From: Mucidula mucida
Lineage: Eukaryota; Basidiomycota; Agaricomycetes; Agaricales; Physalacriaceae
NCBI GenBank assembly: GCA_015501055.1
Contig: JADNYV010000013.1
Span: 310,001 to 374,000, forward strand
Length of the DNA stretch: 64,000 nucleotides
Reading direction: 5' to 3'
The notes under the pieces are model-generated. The model was not told the origin of the DNA, ran no database searches, and saw only the letters and a program-made list of their open reading frames with translations. How positions within the stretch are numbered: position 1 is the first letter of the stretch; each line of letters starts with the position of its first letter. A program made the position numbers and the translations under genes. Positions 12,265 to 22,981 of this stretch are shown here, piece after piece.

Positions 12265-14605
12265 ATGTCGCGCAACGGCGAGGACGCTTATGGTCGAATC
12301 AACGATGCACGCTTGTCTGGCTCATATTTCCCTCAAAGTGGCCCTCGAGCGGCGCCTACACGAACACTGACCGATGCCGAGGCGGGTCGATTCGTACAAG
12401 ACGAGAACGAACAGACTAGCGAGCTGCACGATCCCTCACACTTTGTGCCGACATTCATGCACGCCCAGGATGAGCTCAAGAGGAACGAAGATAATGAGAG
12501 TCGGCTTGGACGCAATCATCACGAAGAAGCAGAATCTGGTTATCGCGAGTCGGGACACGGCGAGGAGCACAAGGACGAGCCTCAAAGGCGGCGAGCTTCC
12601 CGGCGCTTCTCAGATCTCGTAATACCACTCAAGGCCCCTTTCAGGCCCGTCGCACACTTGGCAGACTCTGTAGCGGACGTTGGACTAGCCGGCGTACATG
12701 CTTTCACCCATGTGGTTCTTAAGAGGAACAAAAGGAAAAGCCAGATTATCAACAACACCCAAGGTATGGCTACTCAGACACCTATAGCGACTCTTACGAA
12801 TGGACAACGCACAGATATCAACACGCGAAGAAAGTTCCTTTTGAAACTTGCCAAAGCCCTTATGTCCTACGGAGCACCTTCTCACCGAATCAGTTCCATG
12901 CTGGTCGCGGCTTCGGACATTCTCGGCGCTAAAGCAGGTCTGTTATCACTTACACTTCCAGTCTATGGTTAATCCAATATTTCTTAGACTTTGTCCATCT
13001 TCCCAACATAATCATCGTTTCCATTCGGGATACTGACGCGTCTCCAACCAGAACATACTTCGTCCGTGCAACTGGTCGCGTCGCTCTCACAAAACTACAC
13101 CATGTACACGACATCTACCGCCAAGTTCTCCACGACAAAATGAGTGCTGCCGAAGGAATGGACGCGCTGCGCACGATTCTACGATCTCCTCCTACTTATC
13201 CTCTCTCTGTCCGCTGTGTTCTTGCGTTCTTCTCTGCGTCTCTGATATGCGTTATTTCCTTTGGAGGGTCCATTGTCGATATGTTCATCAGCGGCCTGTG
13301 CGCGTCCGTCTTGCAATACCTTGGGCTCAGTGCGGCCAGCAAAAGCTCCATGTATGCTAACGTTTACGAGTACGTATATTATCTCTGCCCTGGATTTGTA
13401 GATCTCACCCTCTTCAGAATCTCGGTTTCCATCATTGTGGCTTTTGTCGCTAGAGGTCTAAGTAACGCACCAGGAAACATCTTCTGTTACAGCGCTATCT
13501 CGTCTGCTGGTACGGTTTCTATTTTGCCTGGTTTCACCATACGTGAGTCCTTTCCCTGCCGACGAACACAGGAACGAACACAGGAACTAACGTTCATTAT
13601 AGTGATAAGTGCTCTGGAACTCATGTCGCGTAACATCTTCTGTGGTTCGGTGAGGATCGTCTATGCAATCATCTATACTCTCTTCTTGGTATAGCCTTTT
13701 GAATCCTTACCGTCGTTGAATCTCATCCTACTAAGGGTTTCGGGTTGACCATCGGGTCCGATTTCTATCTGCTTGTAGATCGTCGTGCGCGTCATGCATA
13801 TTATGCCGCTGGAACGCCTAGCAGCCAGACTTATGCCCATGGCACCTTTCTGATGGTGAACAGTTCTACACCCTTCATTCCGATATCTGGTGTTCTTGGG
13901 ACCGGCACGCCCTCGTATGCAATGCAACACATCGTCAAAGGTATGCCTAGAGAACTTCCGATACGTCTAGCTTCACACAAGTTCTGTAGGCTGCTTCCGG
14001 GATCCACTATGGTCTTGGGCCTTCAAACCGCTTCCCTGGTGGACGCTCTTTTTTCTCGTTCCTATGTACGTGACGTGCACCTCGCTTGCCAATTTGCAGC
14101 ACTACAGGAGCCTGCAACTGCCTGTCATGGTCGCCTTTGCGTGCTGCTCTTATGCGACTAATCGTGCCGCCAACATTGTCTTGCCTGACCGTCCTGATAT
14201 CGTGTCTGCTGCTGGAGCTTTTGTTATCGGACTTTTGGGAAATGCGTACTCGCGTATTATTGGTGGGACAGCGTTTACGTCGATGGTGACAGGAGTAGTG
14301 TTTCTAGTGCCGGTAAGTTTCCGTTGTTGCCTTTGGGAAGTATGAAGACTGATGAGATCATGTAGTCTGGCATCGCACAAGGCGGCGGTCTCACCCAAAA
14401 CTTCCATTCATCAAGTGAACAGTATTCGACTGGGTTCTCATTAGCTTTGCGTATGATTTCTGTAGCTTCGGGTGTGACGATTGGATTGTTTGTTAGTCAA
14501 GTTCTTGGTACTTCTTTTCATGAACATCTGTTTGGTGTTGGCTGACTGTTGCTCTCAGTTTACCTCGTTGGCACAAGGAAAAATGCCGCCCACTTTGCAT
14601 TCTGA
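12265..14605 (+). CDS. ThrE/Prm10-like multi-pass membrane protein (DUF1212 + DUF3815)
   Basis: Member of the ThrE exporter superfamily, like yeast Prm10/YJL107C. Substrate and location are unknown. A hydrophilic N-terminus (residues 1-200) precedes RRKFLLKLAKALMSYGAPSH, the signature first segment of the domain. Then come repeated membrane segments, including SAGTVSILPGFTI and PVMVAFACCSYATNRAANIV. Small GT..AG introns were placed at about 12939-13056 (less certain), 13375, 13543, 13689, 13942, 14313 and 14510, and the later ones join in phase. The last junction gives SQVL|VYLVGTRKNAAHFAF and a stop at 14605. This agrees with the family C-terminus better than reading on to 14687. No frame break is needed. 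Start ATG 12265 is preferred over the in-frame 12178. Confidence 0.85.
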
Positions 14606-14795
14606 GAGTTCTTTTTTGTACAATCAATGGATTCCCCTGTACCGACAGTTTGTATTGATGTTCTACATTGTCAGCGCACTAGTCTGAAGCTGATAGACGA
14701 AACACATTAGTAGGTATTGAATAGTAGTTCAGTAGAAGGAACAAATTAAGAGTGTAGTAGCGTTAAATAGTCCTTCCCTCCGATCTATGCTTGTC

Positions 14796-16117
14796 TTACA
14801 CTCGAGAGGAATAATGAGGGATTGTTCTTCCTCTTTCCCGTAGCTCTGGATAGAAGTCTGATATGTTCGACCACCATTCATCAAGGACACGTTCGAACTG
14901 CTCATCGGTCCAAGAGAAATTCCGAGTTTGGGCTCTTGACAGAGCGGCGCGCGCCATTTTGGCCATTTCCCCGGATGGGAGGGTGTGGTCCGTGTAACCA
15001 AAGATATCGCTCGCTTTTTCGGGATCGATCCTCTGCTGGCGATTGCGAAACCAATTATCTACTTGAGCAGGCGCACTAAATGGCGCGTCAGCCAGGGGAA
15101 GCGAGTCAAAAGTCAAGGTTACTCACCGGTTAGTTTTGACTGCTATGAGGTTCATCCAATGCTTCGGGGGCAGGAGAACAATGTCATCCGCGACTTTCTG
15201 ATGCAAGGCCAATTTGGCGATGTCTCTGTTGACGGGAGAGTTTTTCGTCGTTACGATGGCCATGGCGAGAGTCTTGATCTCTTGCCGTCTAGCCAACTGC
15301 GCAGCTGATAGGTTTAACCCGGTTCTCCTCGAAGCCTTTGCCTTCCCCTTAGACTTGGCCATATTTCGCCTCGACGTTTCGGTAGTTTTCTTTTTCTCAT
15401 CCTGGCTACTCGTAGTATGGTATTTGGGAGGTCGCGATGTCTCTTTTTCGACTCAGGTTCGGGTGGTTTTGGCGAACCGCCGTAGGGGGAGCTTGGGGCT
15501 GGGGATAGCAAAGTGTGGTGGGACGCAGTGGAGAACGGAGTACGAGGGCTAGAAGCGAGAGAATGGCTGCGCGTGTTCGGAATAGCTGGTACTTCGATAG
15601 GAGCAGCGGACGTAGAGGCCATCGGAATGTTGCTCTGCGTGGCATCCGGGGGTGACGGCAGAGTGTGGCGGAATTCATGGTTAAGTGGATTCTGGTGGTT
15701 TTGCAGGCCGTGAGTAGTGGGCAGGCCAGCTGGAGGGGGAGACGGAGTAGGAGAGATGATATTGATGACAATGTCAGAGTCACTGTGCGCAGGACTCCCT
15801 GAAGGGACGGCGTCGATGAGAATGGGCTGGTCGCTTGTCTAGCAGCGGAGGAGTCTGGGAGCAGTTATAACACAGGGTCCTGTGCTGCGAAGTTGCGCTT
15901 CTCGAATAACCTTGTCCAATGCGCTAGATTCAAATAGAGCAACGGGGTATATCTGCATGTCGTCGGGCTCGCCCTCGTCATTGAAAGGGATGGTGATCAG
16001 ATTGTCGTCGCGGATTTCAGCGTAAAGGGCACGATAATGGGGTCCAGCAGGGATAGACCAGCCTTGTATGCACAGCGGAAGCACTAGGTCGGGGTTCATA
16101 GCACGTCCAGAAGGCAT
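14796..16117 (-). CDS. Homeodomain-like DNA-binding protein (paralogue 1)
   Basis: A putative nuclear transcription factor. The C-terminal part carries a homeodomain-like region, LALHQKVADDIVLLPPKHW...AVKTNR, then an intron (GTGAGT..TTTAG, about 15116-15068), then APAQVDNWFRNRQQR. The last motif resembles homeodomain helix 3 (WFxNR). It is followed by a conserved tail, WTDEQFERVLDEWW...GRTIPHYSSR. The middle is Pro/Ser-rich and basic (MAKSKGKAKASRR). The N-terminus (MPSGRAMNPDLVLPLCIQGW) matches paralogue 2 only in spacing. A 72-base intron at about 15911-15840 removes an in-frame stop. One frame break in an A run near 15443 must be bridged. The intron position and flanking TNR are shared with paralogue 2, which proves common descent. 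Confidence 0.65.
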
Positions 16118-16683
16118 GCCCTTTCAAGGTATGAAATACCGATAGAAGACATGAGGTAGTAGTGTGGGTAGGAGTAGTATTATGGACATAAACAAGAGGG
16201 TGTAGGCATTATATTTAGAGGGAAATCAAGGTTATTGTGCGCAGAAAGGGCTCGGCAAACAACGGTATTGTTCATCGAAAACAAGGGCATGGAACAAGAG
16301 ACCGGAGCGCCAATTGTCGGGAACAACAGAAGAGCAGATTTAGATACAATGCCAGCAGAATCGAGGTGAATGTGCGAGAACAAGGAGCTTGAACCAACGA
16401 TTGCCATATTGGGAGTATCGGGACCACAGGCGAGCGTTTCTTTCTTCCACTCGTGCACTCGTAGGTTACCGGTCTGACTTGCAAATCTGGAACAGCGCCA
16501 TCTGGAGAGGCATCGGCCGCCATTCTTACCCTCACAGAGACGACCTTCAGCACGATCCCGGCCTTTGAAACGATGACATGACAACAGTTTTCACATCAAT
16601 GATGAGAGTACACTATACACTGCATAACGGATAGAAAGTAGATCATATGTAAATAACGCCAAAATAGACAACATAACCAAAAG
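16118..16683. other. Intergenic; unassigned open frames
   Basis: Two overlapping minus-strand open frames (16180-16584, 16272-16553) begin near a possible exon ending at a GTAAGA donor at about 16530. No family is recognised and no consistent gene model was found. Confidence 0.3.
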
Positions 16684-18258
16684 CTATTGACTTGTAAACA
16701 TATAAGACACACAATCTTGAAAAATCGGCTCCTCCAACAGCTCTTTCCCACCCAAATTCCAGCCCATTTTAAGCCACTTGGGATCAGAAGCAGAGAAGTC
16801 GAATACTATATCAACATGCCTCTTCAACAGGACGCAGCCATCGTGTATGTCAGCCAGGTCCTTGACGATTTTCAGGTAATGGAGTATATGCAATCCTTCG
16901 TTCCAATCGCGCGCAGTAATCCACCACTTCTGCAGGGATGGAAGGGGGAAAGAGTCGGAGCGATGTCTCGAAAGAAGACATATAGCGTACTCCATCAAGT
17001 CGAGGGTAGGCCCGATAACGGTCAAGTTGCGCAGATTGCGCATTCGTCGAATTAGCCGTAGACCGGGATGTAGCATGTACTCGGGGACTTTACCACCTAG
17101 GAAAGAGACTTGGCCAACCGGATCGTGGATGTACACATTGTCGAGCGTCATTTCCTCAATCTGCTGAAGCGGGATATTCTCGATGATCTTGGACAACATC
17201 TCGCAGTTCCCGTGGAAAGGCGCTTCTGCGATAGCCGTCAACTCGAACCTGTGGAGGTGCGGAACAGAAATGGTATCGAGGAAATCGGTGAGTTCGTCTG
17301 GGGCGGTATATCCCAAAAGCAGTGACTTGAGTTTGTTCAAGACGAGGGCAGGCCCTTCGACCTTGGGAGGATCTGGATACTCCAACACGAAGCGCAGCTC
17401 CAGGAGCTCTAGAGTGTCTTTGCTCAGGGAGAGGATACGGCGCAAAGCGGCGGGTCGCGGTCTATCAAGGAACGGCTGGTTGGCGAGACGGAGTTCCGTC
17501 AAATTGGAGGCAGAGAAATTCGTCCAATAGTAGTACGCGCCAGTGATGGCCACCTTCTGCAACAACGGGGTTTTATTTCTCTGCAACTGGACAGATAGCT
17601 CTTCGTGGCGTCCAAAGATCGGGCCTGGCACCGGATAGGTAAGCATATCCGACGCGCTCGTGGAATTGATGAATCCAGCATCCTCGAAGTCGTCTGTAAG
17701 CGAAACGTCGTCGTACAACTCGCAGGTATGCGCCCACTGCTGTAAGAGAGGAAGGTCAGCGCGCGCAAGGGCGCGTGTGACAGTTAGATGGAAGGGCCAG
17801 TATTCCCCGAAAACCTCGATGCATCTGATGCGTCGCGACTCTTTCACGATCATGTCCATAAGGCGCGCGCAGTGGTGCATGGAAAACGGAGTGAACTCTG
17901 TGGCCACGAAATGGGGGGGCTCGGGGTAGGCAGGGGGATTGCTAGGTAAAATGATACTGATGGCAATGGGGAGGGTTCCGGAGTACTTTAGCGCCAGGCG
18001 AGTAGTCCGGAATACATCTACAAGGCTGTATGCATCGCCGTAACAGGCGTCGCAAGCATAGATTAAGATGTTTTGCCATAAGGAAGGGGTCCCACAAATG
18101 ACTACGCCAAGCCGCCTGCACACGCGTGTGAGCTTCAGAAGTTGTTCATCGTGTGGCGTGGTTACGTCTACGACGATATGCAGGATGGTGATAAGAAGTT
18201 CTGTGGGCATGCCCATGAGCGTGGAAGTCGCTGGTACAACTTGAGAGATCGAGTCCAT
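16684..18258 (-). CDS. F-box / leucine-rich-repeat-like protein
   Basis: Single-exon frame of 524 residues. An F-box is seen near residues 14-60 (MGMPTELLITILHIVVDV...LTRVCRRLGVVICGTPSLWQNI), followed by irregular Leu-rich segments (ELRLANQPFLDRP, LELLELRFVLEYP, LKSLLLGY). This is the usual layout of the expanded agaricomycete F-box family, whose members act as substrate receptors of SCF ubiquitin ligases. The substrate is unknown. The start at ATG 18258 gives MDSISQVVPATST. There is no frame break. It sits between the two homeodomain-like genes, all on the minus strand. Confidence 0.85.
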   Translation of the reverse strand: MDSISQVVPATSTLMGMPTELLITILHIVVDVTTPHDEQLLKLTRVCRRLGVVICGTPSLWQNILIYACDACYGDAYSLVDVFRTTRLALKYSGTLPIAISIILPSNPPAYPEPPHFVATEFTPFSMHHCARLMDMIVKESRRIRCIEVFGEYWPFHLTVTRALARADLPLLQQWAHTCELYDDVSLTDDFEDAGFINSTSASDMLTYPVPGPIFGRHEELSVQLQRNKTPLLQKVAITGAYYYWTNFSASNLTELRLANQPFLDRPRPAALRRILSLSKDTLELLELRFVLEYPDPPKVEGPALVLNKLKSLLLGYTAPDELTDFLDTISVPHLHRFELTAIAEAPFHGNCEMLSKIIENIPLQQIEEMTLDNVYIHDPVGQVSFLGGKVPEYMLHPGLRLIRRMRNLRNLTVIGPTLDLMEYAICLLSRHRSDSFPLPSLQKWWITARDWNEGLHILHYLKIVKDLADIHDGCVLLKRHVDIVFDFSASDPKWLKMGWNLGGKELLEEPIFQDCVSYMFTSQ

Positions 18259-18904
18259 ATCGCTGAGGACGCGTCAGATTGGATGAAAATATAACTGAAT
18301 GAAGACACTCACAGGCGGTAGTGCTGGGCGAAAAGAATTGTAATGGCTGTAGAAGAGGGAAACCCATGCTGTTATATAGCATTCAAGACACGTCCACAAC
18401 ACACGGTCCACAACGGAAAGGACTGGGTGGACGTGATCGATGGCCTTGTCCACATTAACAGCAGTCCATTTCAGGTAACAAACCAATCTGTCCCTGCTTA
18501 AAGATGTGGAGCCTGCATTTGTAGCAAAGGAATTGCCAGAGCCAAAATACTGAGATTGAGCCAGGAAGCAATGGGTGGGTAGCCATTGCAAAGACGCGTA
18601 GCCACTCGAAGCCCAAAACGGTGCGGTCCTGGTTGCCCGGGAATTAAAGTCCGACTAATAAGGCTGGCGAATTCTCAGCGCAGTCTCGCATGCGCCAAAC
18701 AAAGTCGTTTGTTTGATGGTCCTCGGGACAGGACAGGAGATAAAGACTCTTGCAGTCATGGTGGTCTTGGTTGAAAATGTAACGATCGATCAACAAACTT
18801 GATCGGAATGACTGGCCACTGAAGTTACGAATGTAAAATACAACAAATAGCAGCGTGAGGCCCATATATATATATACATCATCAAAACCAAACAGAAAGC
18901 TTCA
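18259..18904. other. Intergenic with (AT)n microsatellite
   Basis: About 650 bases with no supported gene. An (AT)7 run lies at 18864-18877. This region holds the promoter of the F-box gene and the 3' flank of homeodomain-like gene 2. Confidence 0.5.
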
Positions 18905-20076
18905 TCAATACTCAAACTTGAAAAGCCTCACATGCTCGCCCGTTTCCTCTACATCCTCTCCCTGATCCATCGAATTTACACGAGGAAACCGTCTATTCCT
19001 GTGCGCATAATACGGAATCGTTACGCGTCGCTTGTCGTTTTGTCTCTTTATATACGCGAGATGCGGTATAAAGTCTTCTTCGATGACGCGGTCAAAGTCT
19101 TCGTCAGTCCATCGAACTGAAGGCCAGTTTTCTAAAGCGGATGGACGCATGGGCACGATGGAACCGTCCGGGAGCTCAAAGTCGACACTTCTGTAATACG
19201 ACTTCCATTGGGGCTCCTTCTTGATGAGTGCAGTCTCCAGTTGATCCCGGCGGTTTTGAAAATAGATTTTGACGGATGATGATTCTCTGACGCGAAACAG
19301 TCAAGGAAATACTGGGCGCGAACACCTTGTATAGCTCACCGATTGGTATATCGAGCGATGGTAGCCATCCAAGCAACAGTTGGCCGTTTCGTAATGTAAT
19401 CAAAGACAGCTTGATGTAGAGCCTTCTCGGGCCCGTCCTTGTGCATTGTTCGCGGCGCGGTACCCTTTCTCGTCAGTATATCGTTTTTGGGGGAGGCTGT
19501 AGACGTTTTCTTGCCGGTCGTAGACTTGAATTTAGCAACGGATAGTTTTTGTGGCTTCGCAGTCTTCTTCCTGTTGCTGTCGTACGAGGGGAGACGGTGT
19601 CGATGCGGTTGCTGGAAGGCCGTAGCGGATGACGATTCGGCTTCGAAGGCTTCGGCAGTTTGCGGCGTCGTTGTCGTTGAGAATCGGAGAGGGAGGCGTC
19701 AACGGTACGACGATGATGGAAGAGAGGTCACGGTCGAGCGGCATACCGACGAACTCGTCAGCAGAGCTATGTCTGATGTTGAGTTCATCGGGAAGCTGGC
19801 ATATTCGACAGCGACTGGGGTCGTCACATATCGAACGCCACTCGGCGGTGGATACAACTTGGCAAAGAAAATCGAAGTCGTGCCTTTTGAAAGTATCGAT
19901 GGAGGCGGCCTCGATGAGGACTTCGGTGTCGAAAGAGTCGTAAACAACGACGAGGCGACCACGGAGCTCGACAGAGGCCTGATGCCTTGAAGGTGGTGTG
20001 TTGGTGCGTCTGGTACAGACTGCATCAGTGGCATCCAGTCGGCCACCATGCATAGAGCGGAGAGCAATGGGTTCAT
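18905..20076 (-). CDS. Homeodomain protein (paralogue 2)
   Basis: A putative transcription factor with a clearer homeodomain than paralogue 1: EKALHQAVFDYIT...MATIARYTNR, an intron (GTGAGC..GTCAG, about 19340-19287), then ESSSVKIYFQNRRDQLETAL. VKIYFQNRR is the canonical recognition helix. The tail WTDEDFDRVIEEDF...RRVTIPYYAHRNR matches paralogue 1. Upstream comes KPQKLSVAKFKSTTGKKTS, and further upstream an acidic/Ser-rich region with PLTPPSP. The N-terminus MNPLLSALCMVADW resembles the MNPDLVLPLC of paralogue 1, so start 20076 was chosen. The joins near 20000 and 19560 need a one-base correction or an unseen intron. It is divergent from a decayed cysteine-rich peptide gene at 20.5 kb. Confidence 0.65.
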
Positions 20077-20490
20077 GATAGCAACGGAGATGGAGATTGT
20101 TCGAAGAGAATGGATGGTGCCGTTCTTATATGGAGAGGTTCATAAACACGGGCCTCTTCACAGTACTATAGTGCTGTTGAATATTGATCGGGAAAGGCCG
20201 TTGATGCATCGCCTCCCAGTACGTAGTGACAGGTAGTGCCAAAGAAGCAAGCGCACAGAGCACACCAGGCATCCCAAGACAGGCGAGCGACCAGAGAACA
20301 ACGACAGGAATGCAAGCGACGAGCATGATGATGATGGCGGTCGGGAACAAGGATCTACTTTCTTGCCAAAATGGGAAATTAACGTTCTTAGTATCACCTG
20401 GTCTGTCTTTTCACACACTGCCCGCTTCCAGAAAGCTCGAGGGGTGGGGCCTCACTCAAAAAGCGCCGGTCATTCTCAGATTATCGTCCC
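20077..20490. other. Duplicated spacer between homeodomain and peptide genes
   Basis: The right part of this spacer is repeated in reverse orientation elsewhere. The stretch with GAATGCAAGCGACGAG (about 20311-20375) matches the complement of about 30405-30460. The stretch 20380-20490 matches the complement of about 29320-29440. A minus-strand open frame (20126-20350, MLVACIPVVVLWSLACLG) has a hydrophobic counterpart near 30430-30530 (LVACIPDIIPPLFWLLAS), so it may once have been coding. Confidence 0.55.
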
Positions 20491-20494
20491 TTTC

Positions 20495-20660
20495 TGCAGC
20501 TGCTGCCCCCCGCCGAAGAGTAGGTTCATATTTTGTTTCCTTTCCTTTTTGTGAAACCTACTGGTCCTTCTCGACGCGTCTGCAGTGGCGGCATTCTTGC
20601 TACACCAAGAGTTGCGGCTGTGGGACCCCTCGGACATCTCCCTCCAAATCGTGTGTCAAT
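20495..20660 (+). pseudogene. Decayed cysteine-rich peptide gene (copy c)
   Basis: This is a degraded copy of the small secreted peptide gene at 29624-29860, in opposite orientation. Shared blocks are the end of the signal exon (GCAGCTGCTGCC), the intron core with GTAGGTTCA and GAAACCTACTGGTCCT, and the exon 2 remnants TCTGCAGTGGCGGC and AAGAGTTGCGGCTGTGGGACCCCTC. An extra C before the donor, loss of the acceptor, and missing cysteine codons destroy the reading frame. The similar flanks reach from about 20316 to 20770. Confidence 0.7.
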
Positions 20661-21483
20661 AACTAATCACCCCCAAAGCGTTTTTGTAAATAGCATACTT
20701 GACTTGTAGTACCCGTAAAAACTCCCTTCAAGACAAACACCTATCACACCACTGTTTCTGTAAATCTATATACAAATCACCCACGCCAGATCTCTCCTGG
20801 TGAGTAGCGAGGAGTGGGTTTCACCTCTCCATTAAGTGTCTAAATGAAAGTTAGCACAAAAAGAAGTGTGCAACAAAAAAACATTACGGGACAACACGCA
20901 AAAGTTGGCCACTTTCCTCGGGTGTCAAAATTTGAACTTCTTTGTACCGCCACGCGGACCGACAGAGTTGATGATTTGTATGCACTAATTCTACCTGTGG
21001 TCACTGCTAAAACACACACACACATTGGACACATACTTCGTGTCACTAGACTCCCCTGCGCCACACGCGATATTGACGCAAACATTGATGTTTCACTCAC
21101 TGATCCTCTCGAGTCGCAAGGTAATTCAATGTTTTCCTTCCAATCTTCCAGCTTCAAGTCTAGAAGTGCATTCGAAATTGACAATCATACACTATCACGA
21201 CTTATCGAATGGCTTGCAACGAAGCACTGGGGGGGCTGGATATATCCGACAAAACTAGAATCAAAAAATCTCGTCGTCCGCGAAACAAAAAAAAAAAAGT
21301 GGCCTAGTATCGACAAAAAAAAGATGCGACAGCCGTATAAAAACAAGAACAAAAGAGAGTGTCCAGCGGCGTAAGATTATATAGATAGTAAAAGAGATCG
21401 GCGTGTTGTAAAAGATTGGGCGTAGAAGCGACCGACAATATCGATACAATGCAAAAACATTTACTTCAAACTATACCTCTAAT
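20661..21483. other. Intergenic, no gene seen
   Basis: The left end (to about 20770) belongs to the duplicated peptide-gene flank. The 176-codon open frame at 20844-21374 is rich in Lys and low-complexity sequence, has no recognisable domain and no conserved splice structure, and was not accepted. A run of 12 A lies at 21287-21298. Confidence 0.5.
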
Positions 21484-22653
21484 TTAATATCTACCAGCAG
21501 GATTGCCAGCATTATAATCATACGCATCCGTCGCGCCGTACCCAGTCTGGTGGTGAATCGGGACACCAACATCATACGCAGGGCGCGTCACACTCGGTCC
21601 GCGCGCGAGCTCCGCCATCGGCGGCTGCGGCGTCGCCCCGCGATTGAGGTCCGCATAATCGCCGTAGCCGTTGTTGTACGCCGGGGCCGTAAAGTCGTGA
21701 TCGGTATAGGCTGCAGCTGGGGCGCAGCACCACCGTGTCCCGAATCAGATCCATTCGGTGAACCATAGCCGGCGTGGTTGGCACCAGAGTGGAAGGACGA
21801 GGTATCAGAGGTGCCACGGCGGTGGGAGCCAGGGACAGAGGGGCCGTCAGATTCGTTGGTAGGCTGCCAATCAATGGGGTTGAGACGCCTGTCGAATTTC
21901 TCTGAGCGCGCGAGCTTCCACTTGCGGAAGATGGTCCAGAGGACGATTACGAAACCGATGGAAGCAGCGATGGCGATGATCACGGTCAGGGCGGTTCCAG
22001 ACGAGGAGGACGCGCCGCCAGTCTGCTCAGCGTTAGAGTCGGATGCAGAGGCACTGGCCACGGCATCGACAGAAACGGTCTTGGTGCCGGCGGTGTGGGT
22101 TTCAGCAGTGTCATCATCTGCCTGTGTCGGCGTAGCCACGTTGACGGTGGGTTGCTGAGTAGAAGTAGCAGACGTGGTAGACGTGGTGGAAACGGTCGTC
22201 GACGAGGAGCTGGACGAGCTCGAAGACGAGGAAGTCAATTCCTGAAACCGATTAGATATTTGACACCGAAATTTTTGGATAAACGCACAGAAATTATGGA
22301 GGAAAGTAGATTGGAGGTCGTACTGGAAGAAGAGGAGGACGAGGATGAGGAGGTGGTAGAGGTGGATGTAGAGGTGGATGTGGACGGTGGGGCCGAAGTC
22401 GTCTGGGAGGACGAGCCAGCTCCCGACGCACTTGCAGAGTTGCCAGCGCTGTTGCCACCAGCATTGGTAGTACCGCCGCCGCCGCCGCCGTTTGCCTGTG
22501 GAGCACGCTTGCGAATGAAGCGGTTTAGATTGCATGGTCGCGTTGGGCAACAGCCTGACGAGAATGCCCCTTTGCGTCGACAGACTGGGCGATGGAGAGG
22601 GCGAGGAGAAGGAGAGTAACGAAAGTGAGTGTGGTCTTGAGTGATTTTAACAT
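21484..22653 (-). CDS. Ser/Thr-rich single-pass membrane protein (Mid2/Wsc-like sensor)
   Basis: Type I membrane protein with a signal peptide (MLKSLKTTLTFVTLLLLALS), an RKRAP-like basic site, then a Gly/Asn and Ser/Thr-rich region of about 190 residues likely to be O-mannosylated. An intron (GTGCGT..TTCAG, about 22287-22243) is followed by the membrane segment ALTVIIAIAASIGFVIVLWTI, a basic stop-transfer FRKWK, and a cytoplasmic tail rich in Gly/Tyr/Pro ending GYGATDAYDYNAGNPAGRY. The layout resembles cell wall stress sensors or other fungal mucin-like receptors. No cysteine-rich WSC domain is seen, so the role is inferred. Two one-base losses break the frame: in an A run near 22533 and a C run near 21726. 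Translation on either side continues sensibly. Confidence 0.65.
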
Positions 22654-22981
22654 GGCGTCAACGCTGCTGTACTTTGAGCGTTGGTAGTGACAGTCGTAAT
22701 GCAGGGGGGCTAAGCAAAGGGATGGAACCAGCCGAGGGTGAGAGTCGAAAACAAACAAACTGTTGATCAAACACATATTGCTTTGACGACCGTACCAAAC
22801 AAACTGCACCGCTTCACACCCAGCTTCGACGTTATCCTGCTCTAAAACAACTAATATGCGCCCCAGATTCCCTCTGAATTCTCCAGCTCCAGTCTCTTTG
22901 CCAAGGTTACCGCTCGGCCGCGAGGCGCGACCCTGACACGTTATAAACTTATTACATATTTTGTACATTAAAAGTGGCGCA

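Noticed and set aside
14481..14687. Open frame continuing past 14605 as the ThrE-like C-terminus
   Set aside because: Splicing at about 14510-14562 gives the family-like end VYLVGTRKNAAHFAF and a stop at 14605. The unspliced frame has no family similarity.
14796..20076. The homeodomain genes as an HD (A) mating-type locus
   Set aside because: HD1/HD2 genes are usually divergent and lie near mitochondrial intermediate peptidase and beta-fg. Neither is here and both genes are on the same strand. The homeodomains also look unlike HD1/HD2.
20844..21374. 176-codon open frame on the plus strand
   Set aside because: Lys-rich and low complexity toward its end, no domain, no spliced extension, and overlaps A-rich non-coding sequence.
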